Assembly: GCF_036346295.1 (NCBI RefSeq)
Contig: NZ_CP107819.1
Coordinates: 4,898,001-4,962,000 of the forward strand
Reading direction: 5' to 3'
DNA length: 64,000 bases
Source: Streptomyces sp. NBC_00536
GTDB taxonomy: Bacteria > Actinomycetota > Actinomycetes > Streptomycetales > Streptomycetaceae
A program made the translations under genes and the position numbers. Position 1 is the first letter of the stretch; each line of letters begins with the position of its first letter. A model generated the notes under the pieces. The model was not told the origin of the DNA and searched no databases. It was given only the letters and a program-made list of their open reading frames with translations. This document shows positions 9,709 to 18,661 of the stretch, one piece after another.

Positions 9709-10407
9709 CTACATGCCCGGCATGCCGAGCTGGCGCATCAGTCCGGGTGCGTCGTAGTACCACCAGTCTTCCGCGATCTGGCCGTTCTCGATGCGGACGG
9801 TCGTACAACCCGACATCGTGACGTCCTTGCCGGTCGGCGCGACCCCCATGAACTCGCCCTTGTGCTTGCCCTTGAAGTCCCACAGCGTGGTGACGCAGTC
9901 CCCTTCGGCCATCTGCCGCGTCGTGTCGAAGGTGAAGTCGAACGCGTCCCGCCACATGCCGATCGTCTGCCGCAGGCCCTCCCGGCCGTTGCCCCGGCCT
10001 TCGGTGTCCATCATGTCGTGGGTGATGTAGCCGGATGCCACGCACTCTTCGATGACGTCGAAGTTGCCCTTGACCGCGACCTCGTCGAACAGCCGGTTCA
10101 CGACGAGTTTGTTGAGGTACTCGTCCCGGACCACGTCGAGGTTCATGAACTTGGGCATGCCGTCACAGAGGGCCACCATCTCCTGGAACATCCGGTCGGT
10201 TTCCGGGAGTTGGGAGTTCTTCATGGCCTCCTCGTACGAGGGGAACTCGACCAGGTCCACGTAGTGCGTCCGGGAGTCGCGGTCCTTGCCGATCAGGGTG
10301 TGGGTGACCGTGCGCTTGCCCGCGGTCTGTTCCGCGTAGCGGTCGATGAGGGCGTTCATCTCGTCGAAGCGCGTGGTCTCATAATCGATTACCTGTACGA
10401 ATGTCAT
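9709..10407 (-). CDS. SnoaL-like ester cyclase family protein
   Basis: A 232-residue protein made of two alpha+beta-barrel-like parts: an N-terminal antibiotic-monooxygenase-like segment (about 1-95: TFVQVIDYETTRFDEM ... YVDLVEFPSYEEAM) and a C-terminal SnoaL/NTF2-like domain (about 100-225: LVVNRLFDEVAVKGNFDVIEECVA ... GCTTVRIENGQIAEDWWYYD). Such proteins are usually predicted to be cyclases or hydratases; no substrate can be named. The ATG at 10407 is preferred because GGGAGG lies 7-8 bases upstream of it. Confidence 0.78.
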   Translation of the reverse strand: MTFVQVIDYETTRFDEMNALIDRYAEQTAGKRTVTHTLIGKDRDSRTHYVDLVEFPSYEEAMKNSQLPETDRMFQEMVALCDGMPKFMNLDVVRDEYLNKLVVNRLFDEVAVKGNFDVIEECVASGYITHDMMDTEGRGNGREGLRQTIGMWRDAFDFTFDTTRQMAEGDCVTTLWDFKGKHKGEFMGVAPTGKDVTMSGCTTVRIENGQIAEDWWYYDAPGLMRQLGMPGM

Positions 10408-10482
10408 CGCGTCGCCTCCCAAGAGGAATGGGACCTTTCCAGTTTAGGGAGGATTGCGCTGTTTGGGTGGTTTACCCGGCGG

Positions 10483-11256
10483 TCACTGCGGCCCGTACTT
10501 GCGGCCCGTACGGGAGGACACCCCGCCCAGCAGCCCGCGCGGAGCCAGCTTCACCACGCTCATCAGCGCCTTGTACCGGGGGTCCGGGATCGACACCGTC
10601 CGCCCGCGCGCCAGGTCGGCCAGCGCCTCGGCCACCAGCTTGTCCGCGTCCAGCCACATCCAGTTGGGGATGTTGCCGGTGCCCATGCCCGCCCGCTCGT
10701 GGAACTCCGTACGGACGAACCCGGGGCACAGGGCCATCAGCCGGACCCCGGAATCCGCCAGGTCCTTGGCCGCGCCCTGGGTGAACTGCACGACCCAGGC
10801 CTTGCTGGCCCCGTACGTCCCGCGCGGCAGGAACGCCGCCACCGAGGCCACGTTGACCACGCCGCCGCGGCCGCGCGTGCGCATCGACTCCGTCGCCGCC
10901 GAGGTCAGCCGCAGCACGGCCTCGATGTGCACCTTGATCATGGTCAGCTCGTCGGCCATCGGGACTTCGAGGTAGCGGCCCTTGTTGCCGAAGCCCGCGT
11001 TGTTGACCAGCAGGTCCACCGGGTGCTTGAGGTCGGCCAGGCGCTGCTCGACCGCCGCGATGCCCTCCTCCGTGGAGAGGTCGGCCGTCAGCACCTCGGC
11101 CTCGATGCCGTGCCGGTCGTGCAGCTCGGTCGCCTGCTCGCCCAGCCGCTTGGTGTCGCGGGCCACCAGCACCAGGTTGTGCCCCTGGGCGGCGAGCTTG
11201 CGGGCGAAGGCGGCGCCGATGCCCGCCGTGGATCCTGTGATCAACGCAGTCGTCAT
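10483..11256 (-). CDS. Short-chain dehydrogenase/reductase
   Basis: A 257-residue classical SDR oxidoreductase. The Rossmann glycine motif is TGSTAGIGAAFA near residue 8-18, the NNAGFG motif is present, and the catalytic Tyr-Lys pair is in YGASK with a preceding Ser region (NVASVAAF). A VARD segment after beta2 suggests NADP(H) preference. Substrate unknown. It runs in the same direction as its neighbours, but gaps of 26-76 bp do not show clear coupling. Confidence 0.9.
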   Translation of the reverse strand: MTTALITGSTAGIGAAFARKLAAQGHNLVLVARDTKRLGEQATELHDRHGIEAEVLTADLSTEEGIAAVEQRLADLKHPVDLLVNNAGFGNKGRYLEVPMADELTMIKVHIEAVLRLTSAATESMRTRGRGGVVNVASVAAFLPRGTYGASKAWVVQFTQGAAKDLADSGVRLMALCPGFVRTEFHERAGMGTGNIPNWMWLDADKLVAEALADLARGRTVSIPDPRYKALMSVVKLAPRGLLGGVSSRTGRKYGPQ

Positions 11257-11281
11257 AAGCGCAACCTAGCCGTACGCGGTA

Positions 11282-11971
11282 TCAGCCCCGCGCCCCGCCG
11301 TCACGGGCGCCCTGCTTCTCCAGGTACGCACGGACCTTCTCGTGCGCCTCGGGCTCCATCGCGTCGCCCGCCGCCAGCGTGCGCGGCAGCAGCGCGCGCT
11401 CGGTGGTGAAGGCGCGGAACCAGAAGCCGACCGTCACCTCGTGGTCCGGCCGGTGGACGACCTCGATCCGGTCGCCGGGGGAGACCGAGCCCTCCTCGAT
11501 CACCCGCAGGTACGCGCCCGGGCGGACCTCCTGGGTGAACCGCCTGACCCAGCCCGGCTCCTCCAGGAAGCCCTGGAAGGTCCGGCAGGGGATCCGGGCA
11601 GAGGCCACTTCGAGGACCAGGTCCGCGCCGACCCGCCACCGCTCGCCCAGGCGGGCGCCGGTGACGTCGAGCCCCGCCGTGGTGAAGTTCTCGCCGAAGA
11701 CGCCGCCGGGCAGGGTCCGGCCCAGTTCGCCCTCCCACCAGTCCAGGTCCTCCCGCGCGTACGCGTAGACCGCCTGGTGGTCGCCGCCGTGGTGGCGCAG
11801 GTCGCAGACGGCGTCCCCCTCGACACCGCCGGCGCCGGTGCCCTTGGGGCCGGGGGCGAAGACGCGGAGCGGCCCGGCCACCGGCCGCTTGTCGCTGCCG
11901 GTCACCCCGCCCTCGGCGTCGGTGTAGTCCACGACCGCCGCGCGGCCCACGTTGAGGGAAATCAGCTCCAT
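11282..11971 (-). CDS. MOSC domain protein
   Basis: A 229-residue YiiM-like MOSC protein. The MOSC fold is indicated by GDAVCDLRHHGGDHQAVYAY, GVFGENFTTAGLDV and the conserved cysteine in ARIPCRTFQGF, the residue thought to carry sulfur or bind the molybdenum cofactor in this superfamily. The C-terminal extension is typical of the YiiM branch, which includes enzymes reducing N-hydroxylated bases. The start MELISLN at 11971 is preferred over 11980. It is divergent from a LysR regulator gene starting 80 bp away. Confidence 0.85.
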   Translation of the reverse strand: MELISLNVGRAAVVDYTDAEGGVTGSDKRPVAGPLRVFAPGPKGTGAGGVEGDAVCDLRHHGGDHQAVYAYAREDLDWWEGELGRTLPGGVFGENFTTAGLDVTGARLGERWRVGADLVLEVASARIPCRTFQGFLEEPGWVRRFTQEVRPGAYLRVIEEGSVSPGDRIEVVHRPDHEVTVGFWFRAFTTERALLPRTLAAGDAMEPEAHEKVRAYLEKQGARDGGARG

Positions 11972-12051
11972 GCGGACCACGCTAACCGAGCGGCCTCAAA
12001 GCCGTCCATGAGTACGGGCGCCACATCCAAAGCAAGGCTTATGCTCGGAGG

Positions 12052-12957
12052 GTGATCGAGGCACGTCATCTCCGAGTCCTGCGCGCCGTGGCCGGTACGG
12101 GTTCCTTCTCCGCCGCCGCCCGCGAGCTGGGCTGCACCCAGCCCGCCGTTTCCCAGCAGATGAAGGCGCTGGAACTGTCCGCGGGCACCCCCCTGCTCAT
12201 CCGGGCCGGCCGCGAGACGCGGCTGACCGAGGCGGGGGAGGCGCTGGTCCGGCACGCCGCGGGGATCCTCGCCGGGCTGACCGCCGCCGAGGAGGAGGTG
12301 GCGGCCATCGCCGGGCTGCGGGCCGGCCGGGTCCGGCTGGTCTCCTTCCCCAGCGGCAGCTCCACGCTGGTGCCGACCGCTCTCGCCGCGATGCGGGCCG
12401 CGCACCCCGGCACGCGCGTCTCGCTGGTCGAGGCGGAACCGCCGCGCTCGGTGGAGATGCTGCGCGAGGGCGACTGCGACGTGGCGCTGGCCTTCCGGTA
12501 CGCCGGTACGGCGCCGGACGCGGCGGCGGCCGAGTGGGACGACCTGGTGGTGCGCCCGCTGCTCACCGACCGGCTGGTCGGCCTGGTGCCCGAGGGGCAC
12601 CGGCTGGCGGGCGCGGGCCGGGTGGGCATGGCGGAACTGGCCGGGGAGCCCTGGATCGCGGGCTGCCCGCGCTGCCGCCGCCATCTGGTCGACGTCTGCG
12701 AGGCCGCGGGCTTCACCCCGCGGATCGACTTCGCCACCGACGACTACCCGGCCGTGGTGGGCCTGGTCGGCGCGGGGCTGGGCGTGGCGGTGCTGCCCGA
12801 GCTGGCGGTGGAGTCCGTACGGGCCAAGGGCGTGGCCGCGCTGGCGCTGGAACCGGCCGTGGAGCGGGAGGTCGTGGCGCTCACGCTGGCGGACCTGGCC
12901 AGGGTCCCCGCGGTGGCGGCGACCCTGGACCAGCTGGAACGGGCCGCCACCCGCTGA
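12052..12957 (+). CDS. LysR-family transcriptional regulator
   Basis: A 301-residue LTTR: N-terminal winged helix (FSAAARELGCTQPAVSQQMKAL, residues about 15-38) and a C-terminal effector-binding domain of two periplasmic-binding-like lobes. GTG start. It is divergent from the MOSC gene with 80 bp between starts, the usual arrangement in which an LTTR controls its divergent neighbour and itself. A Cys pair in GCPRCRR, in the effector domain, is slightly unusual and could bind metal or sense redox state. Confidence 0.9.
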   Translation: MIEARHLRVLRAVAGTGSFSAAARELGCTQPAVSQQMKALELSAGTPLLIRAGRETRLTEAGEALVRHAAGILAGLTAAEEEVAAIAGLRAGRVRLVSFPSGSSTLVPTALAAMRAAHPGTRVSLVEAEPPRSVEMLREGDCDVALAFRYAGTAPDAAAAEWDDLVVRPLLTDRLVGLVPEGHRLAGAGRVGMAELAGEPWIAGCPRCRRHLVDVCEAAGFTPRIDFATDDYPAVVGLVGAGLGVAVLPELAVESVRAKGVAALALEPAVEREVVALTLADLARVPAVAATLDQLERAATR

Positions 12958-13093
12958 CGGTCGTACGGCGGTACGGCCGGACGGGTGACGGACCGGTGAT
13001 GGTGGTTGTGCCGGGTCGTTGTGCCGAAATCGAAGAAACGTTCCTTCGGGCGTTTCGTCCTGTCGGGGTGGACCGGGGTGGGACCGGGTGGAC

Positions 13094-13435
13094 TCAGTGC
13101 CTGACGGTCGGCCCCGTCGCGGCGGGCCCCGTCACGCTCGTGGCCGGGATGAGCCGGTGCCGGGCCCGGCCCATCAGTTCTTCGCGTTCGTCCTCGGTCA
13201 GGCCGCCCCACACCCCGTAGGGCTCGCGGACGGCGAGTGCGTGCGCTGCGCATTCCGAACGCACCGGGCATCGCATGCAGACCTCTTTAGCCGAGGTCTC
13301 GCGCGCGCTCCTGGCCGCGCCCCGCTCGCCTTCCGGGTGGAAGAAGAGGGAGCTGTCGACCCCGCGGCAGGCAGCGAGGAGCTGCCAGTCCCAGAGGTCG
13401 GCGTTCGGTCCGGGGAGGCGGGAGAAATCTGCCAT
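13094..13435 (-). CDS. whiD: WhiB-like developmental regulator WhiD
   Basis: A 113-residue Wbl protein with the four [4Fe-4S] ligands (Cys23, Cys53, Cys56, Cys62: LLAACRG and CMRCPVRSEC), the GVWGG turn and a basic C-terminus (RARHRL). Wbl proteins bind the principal sigma factor and act as transcription regulators; WhiD is needed for spore maturation. The identification rests on sequence and on its place divergent from bldM, as in S. coelicolor. The ATG at 13435 is chosen because MADFSRLPGPNADLW matches WhiD and GAGGAC lies upstream. Confidence 0.92.
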   Translation of the reverse strand: MADFSRLPGPNADLWDWQLLAACRGVDSSLFFHPEGERGAARSARETSAKEVCMRCPVRSECAAHALAVREPYGVWGGLTEDEREELMGRARHRLIPATSVTGPAATGPTVRH

Positions 13436-13484
13436 GGGTAGTCCTCTTGGTGCCGGTACTGAGGCGGGTAGGGTCCATGTCTCC

Positions 13485-13507
13485 ACATCTACTGTCGTAG
13501 TAGATGT
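13485..13507. promoter_or_regulatory. Perfect inverted repeat upstream of whiD
   Basis: ACATCTACT - 5 bases - AGTAGATGT, centred about 60 bp before the whiD start and within the 379-bp whiD-bldM regulatory gap. It is AT-rich compared with its surroundings. It could be a regulator's operator; I do not recognise the binding protein. Confidence 0.6.
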
Positions 13508-13660
13508 AAATATGACTCATTGGGAATCTAGCCTCAGACACATGCCAAACGGAAGGAAAGCCGCCAAATAGGGCATAGCTCCAGATGGAGGACACGCGGC
13601 TCGTGGCGCCCACGCCGTGTTCGGTTCCTCACGTAGAGTGCCGAAGGTGTCCGTCCGACC

Positions 13661-13688
13661 CGTAACTCTTTCGAGTGACCGTCGTTGA
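13661..13688 (+). promoter_or_regulatory. SigmaBldN-type promoter of bldM
   Basis: CGTAAC, 16 bases, CGTTGA. This is the established form of the BldN (ECF sigma) promoter found at bldM P1. It lies about 125 bp before the bldM start, leaving a long leader. The rest of this gap (13436-13814) shows no gene. Confidence 0.88.
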
Positions 13689-13814
13689 GAGTGCGAAGGC
13701 GGTTGAACCAAGAAGTTCTCGGACAGGTGTCCGGGAGCATCGACCGCAACGGTGACGATACGTACCAGCCTGGAGGCTCAAGGTGACGCGCATCAGCAGC
13801 TGCGGAGGGCGGTC

Positions 13815-14426
13815 ATGACATCCGTCCTCGTCTGCGACGACTCCCCGCTTGCCCGAGAGGCGCTCCGTCGCGCGGTTGCCACCGTGCCCGGCGTCGAGCG
13901 TGTGACGACGGCTGCCAACGGCGAGGAAGTCCTCCGCCGCTGGGGTGCCGACCGCTCCGATCTGATTCTGATGGATGTACGGATGCCAGGGCTCGGCGGT
14001 GTCGAGACCGTCCGGCGGCTGCTCTCGGCCGACCCGGGCGCCCGCATCATCATGCTGACGGTCGCCGAAGACCTGGACGGCGTGGCCCTCGCGGTCGCCG
14101 CCGGCGCCCGGGGTTACCTGCACAAGGACGCCTCGCGCGCCGAACTGCGGGCCACGGTCACCCAGGCGCTCGCCGACCCGACCTGGCGGCTCGCCCCCCG
14201 GCGGCTGCGTTCGGCCGAGATGGGCGCCGCGCCCACGCTCACCGCGCGCGAGATCCAGGTCCTGGAGGGCATGAGCCACGGCCGGTCCAACGCGGAGATC
14301 GGGCGCGAGCTCTTCCTCTCCGAGGACACGGTCAAGACCCACGCCCGCAGGCTCTTCAAGAAGCTCGGCGCCTCGGACCGGGCGCACGCCGTGGCGCTCG
14401 GGTTCCGCTGGGGCCTGGTCCGCTAG
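13815..14426 (+). CDS. bldM: Response regulator BldM
   Basis: A 203-residue NarL/FixJ-type regulator needed for aerial hyphae and sporulation; it works as a homodimer or with WhiI. The receiver holds Asp54 (LILMDVRMPG), but no partner kinase is encoded nearby, which fits the family view that BldM is an orphan or atypical receiver. The C-terminal LuxR-type HTH is LTAREIQVLEGMSHGRSNAEIGREL. The ATG at 13815 gives the known BldM N-terminus MTSVLVCDDS. The TAG stop is part of the CTAG target of a mobile element that begins there, so the protein is intact. Confidence 0.95.
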   Translation: MTSVLVCDDSPLAREALRRAVATVPGVERVTTAANGEEVLRRWGADRSDLILMDVRMPGLGGVETVRRLLSADPGARIIMLTVAEDLDGVALAVAAGARGYLHKDASRAELRATVTQALADPTWRLAPRRLRSAEMGAAPTLTAREIQVLEGMSHGRSNAEIGRELFLSEDTVKTHARRLFKKLGASDRAHAVALGFRWGLVR

Positions 14427-14602
14427 GGCGTGTTTTAAAAGTAGCGCCGGGCGCCCGGAGGGCGCGGCCCGCGGCGTCTGGTGCCGTGCATCGCAAGGCG
14501 GAGGATCGCCCGCCTACTGGACGTAATCGGGCGTTCCGACAACGCAGCGAGGCGCGGTGCCAGGCGTCGCGGGCCAGGCGGGACTTTTAAAACACGCCCT
14601 AG
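14423..14602. mobile_element. MITE of 180 bp with 20-bp terminal inverted repeats
   Basis: Both ends read CTAG + GGCGTGTTTTAAAAGT facing inward (14423-14442 and 14583-14602), a perfect inverted repeat. CTAG at each end looks like the target duplication. The internal 140 bp are GC-rich and encode nothing recognisable, so it is a non-autonomous element mobilised in trans, probably by an IS5-type transposase (inferred from the CTAG target). The left CTAG contains the bldM stop codon. The rest of the gap (14603-14871) is the shbA upstream region, with no gene visible. Confidence 0.88.
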
Positions 14603-14871
14603 GTCCTGGTCCGCCCCGGTCCCCCGCGGGCCGGGCGCGGAGCGGTCCCGCCCGTCATCGCGGGCGGGGCGCCGCGCCGTCCGGAGGCCGTGCGGCCGGG
14701 TCGAGCCGGGTCGAGCCGGACCCGGTGCGCACCCGGGATTCGCGAGGCACAATCCGGGGGACGTGTCGCTTCGGGCGCGATGCCGCATCCTTGAGGGTGT
14801 GGCCGCACTTTCGGAGCTGTGGCCTCGGGGACCGGGACCATTCGGCCGAGCGGGAGGGGAGGGCGCAGGCG

Positions 14872-15591
14872 ATGACTTCAGGTGCACCCGCTCATAACGC
14901 TTCGATGCACAACACGGGCCGTGGCGGCGCGAATGCTCCGGCGCCAAGGCACCATGGATTGATGCGCGACGACGAGGCCGAGGGGTCCACCGCGGCCACA
15001 GGCCCGACCGGCACCGCCAATGGCGGCAGCGCCGGGGCCGTCGGCGCGCTCGTACGCCGTGCCGTCGAAGGCGACGGCCAGGCCACGCACGACCTGCTCG
15101 CCTTCGTGCACCCCCTCGCCATCCGCTACTGCCGGACCCGGCTCTCCCGGCTTCCCGGAGACGCCCGGCACTTCGTCGAGGACCTCGCGCAGGAAGTCTG
15201 CGTCGCCGTCCTGATGGCCCTGCCCCGCTACCGCGACACCGGCCGCCCCTTCGAGGCGTTCGTCTTCGCGATCGCCGCGCACAAGGTCGCCGACCTGCAG
15301 CGGGCCGCCATGCGGCACCCGGGCAGCACGGCCGTGCCCTCCGACGAGATGCCCGAGCGTCCGGACGATTCGCTCGGCCCCGAGGAGCGGGCGCTGCTCA
15401 GCAGTGACGCCGCCTGGGCCAAGAAGCTGCTGGCCAATCTGCCGGAGAACCAGCGCGAGCTGCTGGTGCTGCGGGTGGCCGTCGGGCTGACGGCGGAGGA
15501 GACCGGCCAGATGCTCGGGATGTCCCCGGGCGCGGTCCGGGTCGCCCAGCACCGCGCGCTCAGCCGGTTGCGCGCCCTCGCCGAGCAGTAG
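14872..15591 (+). CDS. shbA: ECF sigma factor ShbA
   Basis: A sigma-70-family factor of about 239 residues with only regions 2 ([29 protein letters not shown] ... shown in part by DLAQEV and [12 protein letters not shown]) and 4 ([35 protein letters not shown]). By position between bldM and guaB it corresponds to ShbA, the ECF factor reported to drive transcription of the principal sigma gene hrdB in Streptomyces. The ATG at 14872 has GGGGAGGG 8 bases upstream; a second ATG at 14962 would remove 30 low-complexity residues and is also possible. Confidence 0.85.
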   Translation: MTSGAPAHNASMHNTGRGGANAPAPRHHGLMRDDEAEGSTAATGPTGTANGGSAGAVGALVRRAVEGDGQATHDLLAFVHPLAIRYCRTRLSRLPGDARHFVEDLAQEVCVAVLMALPRYRDTGRPFEAFVFAIAAHKVADLQRAAMRHPGSTAVPSDEMPERPDDSLGPEERALLSSDAAWAKKLLANLPENQRELLVLRVAVGLTAEETGQMLGMSPGAVRVAQHRALSRLRALAEQ

Positions 15592-15616
15592 GCGCCTCCC
15601 GGCGGAATGTTCGTAG

Positions 15617-17224
<1,608 letters not shown>

Positions 17225-17242
17225 GTAGGCTGCGCTGAGCGT

Positions 17243-17278
17243 GACGGGGCGGGTCCGGGTAACCGGGCCCGCCCCGTC
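17243..17278 (+). terminator. Hairpin terminator after guaB
   Basis: GACGGGGCGGGTCCGG and CCGGGCCCGCCCCGTC pair over 16 bp (one G-T) around a GTAA loop. There is no T-run, as is common for Streptomyces terminators. Another short GGGGCTCCGCCCC hairpin follows at 17288-17301. Confidence 0.8.
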
Positions 17279-17306
17279 GCCGTTGCCGGGGCTCCGCCCC
17301 GGACCC

Positions 17307-17332
17307 CGCGCCTCAAACGCCGGCGAGGCTGA
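17307..17332. repeat. Interspersed Streptomyces repeat
   Basis: Contains CCTCAAACGCCGGCGAGG, the same 25-base intergenic motif found in both orientations at 59923-59947 and 60027-60051. It can fold on itself through CCTC...GAGG. Function unknown. Confidence 0.8.
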
Positions 17333-17425
17333 TAGTGCCGGCGTCCGTACAGCGGTCACCGGGAACGCGGTGTGCCGGGGTTCGGGGATACTGGACGGGC
17401 AGACCCAGAGGAAAGGCCACCACAC

Positions 17426-18550
17426 GTGACTGAGATCGAGATCGGGCGCGGCAAGCGCGGCCGCAGGGCGTACGCGTTCGATGACATCGCCATCGTCCCC
17501 AGCCGGCGCACGCGAGACCCGAAGGAGGTCTCGATCGCCTGGCAGATCGACGCCTACCGCTTCGAGCTCCCGTTCCTGGCCGCCCCCATGGACTCGGTGG
17601 TCTCCCCGCAGACCGCCATCCGCATCGGCGAGCTGGGCGGTCTGGGTGTGCTGAACCTCGAGGGTCTGTGGACCCGGTACGAGGACCCGCAGCCCCTGCT
17701 CGACGAGATCGCCGCGCTGGACGAGGAGTCGGCCACCCGCCGCCTCCAGGAGATCTACCAGGCGCCGATCCAGGCCGACCTGATCAAGCAGCGCATCAAG
17801 GAGGTGCGCGACTCCGGTGTGGTCACCGCCGCCGCGCTCTCCCCGCAGCGCACCGCCGAGTTCTCCAAGGCGGTCGTCGACGCGGGCGTCGACATCTTCG
17901 TGATCCGCGGCACCACGGTCTCCGCCGAGCACGTCTCGGGCGCCGCCGAACCGCTGAACCTGAAGCAGTTCATCTACGAGCTGGACGTCCCGGTGATCGT
18001 CGGCGGCTGCGCCACCTACACCGCGGCCCTGCACCTGATGCGCACCGGTGCGGCCGGCGTGCTGGTGGGCTTCGGCGGCGGCGCCGCGCACACCACCCGC
18101 AACGTGCTGGGCATCCAGGTCCCGATGGCGACCGCCGTCGCCGACGTGGCCGCGGCCCGCCGCGACTACATGGACGAGTCCGGCGGCCGTTACGTGCACG
18201 TCATCGCCGACGGCGGCGTGGGCTGGTCCGGCGACATCCCGAAGGCCGTCGCCTGCGGCGCCGACGCGGTCATGATGGGCTCCCCGCTCGCCCGTGCCAC
18301 GGACGCGCCCGGCAAGGGCCACCACTGGGGCATGGAGGCCGTCCACGAGGACGTGCCGCGCGGCAAGAAGGTCGACCTCGGTACGGTCGGCACCACCGAG
18401 GAGATCCTCACCGGGCCGTCGCACTCCCCGGACGGTTCGATGAACATCTTCGGCGCCCTGCGCCGCTCGATGGCCACCACCGGCTACAGCGAGCTGAAGG
18501 AATTCCAGCGCGTCGAGGTCACGGTCGCGGACTCGCAGCACCGCCGCTGA
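17426..18550 (+). CDS. guaB3: GuaB3-family IMP dehydrogenase-related protein
   Basis: A 374-residue TIM-barrel protein of the GuaB3 branch. Compared with guaB it has no CBS domains, and the catalytic loop reads FGGGAAHTTRN, so the essential IMPDH cysteine is absent. The phosphate-binding segment VIADGGVGWSGD is kept. Some GuaB3 proteins have been assigned GMP reductase activity, but without the cysteine this is not certain. The GTG at 17426 is preferred (GAGGAAAGG upstream). It lies 200 bp after guaB and ends at its own terminator. Confidence 0.92.
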   Translation: MTEIEIGRGKRGRRAYAFDDIAIVPSRRTRDPKEVSIAWQIDAYRFELPFLAAPMDSVVSPQTAIRIGELGGLGVLNLEGLWTRYEDPQPLLDEIAALDEESATRRLQEIYQAPIQADLIKQRIKEVRDSGVVTAAALSPQRTAEFSKAVVDAGVDIFVIRGTTVSAEHVSGAAEPLNLKQFIYELDVPVIVGGCATYTAALHLMRTGAAGVLVGFGGGAAHTTRNVLGIQVPMATAVADVAAARRDYMDESGGRYVHVIADGGVGWSGDIPKAVACGADAVMMGSPLARATDAPGKGHHWGMEAVHEDVPRGKKVDLGTVGTTEEILTGPSHSPDGSMNIFGALRRSMATTGYSELKEFQRVEVTVADSQHRR

Positions 18551-18588
18551 GCCTGAGTACGGACGTACGCGCGTACGGACGTGAGCGC

Positions 18589-18624
18589 GGAGGGCCGGTA
18601 CCCCACTCGGGGTACCGGCCCTCC
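18589..18624. terminator. Strong hairpin terminator after guaB3
   Basis: GGAGGGCCGGTACCCC and GGGGTACCGGCCCTCC form a perfect 16-bp stem with an ACTC loop, between guaB3 and the convergent M16 gene. It probably serves both directions. Confidence 0.9.
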
Positions 18625-18641
18625 GGCGTTCGCGCGGGGCT

Positions 18642-18661
18642 GCTTTTACAACACGCCCTAG
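18642..18661. mobile_element. Remnant end of the MITE family
   Basis: GCTTTTACAACACGCCCTAG matches the inverted-repeat end of the bldM-adjacent MITE at 18 of 20 positions. No partner end is visible within several hundred bases. As at bldM, the CTAG overlaps a TAG stop codon, here that of the minus-strand M16 gene (18658-18660). Confidence 0.75.
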
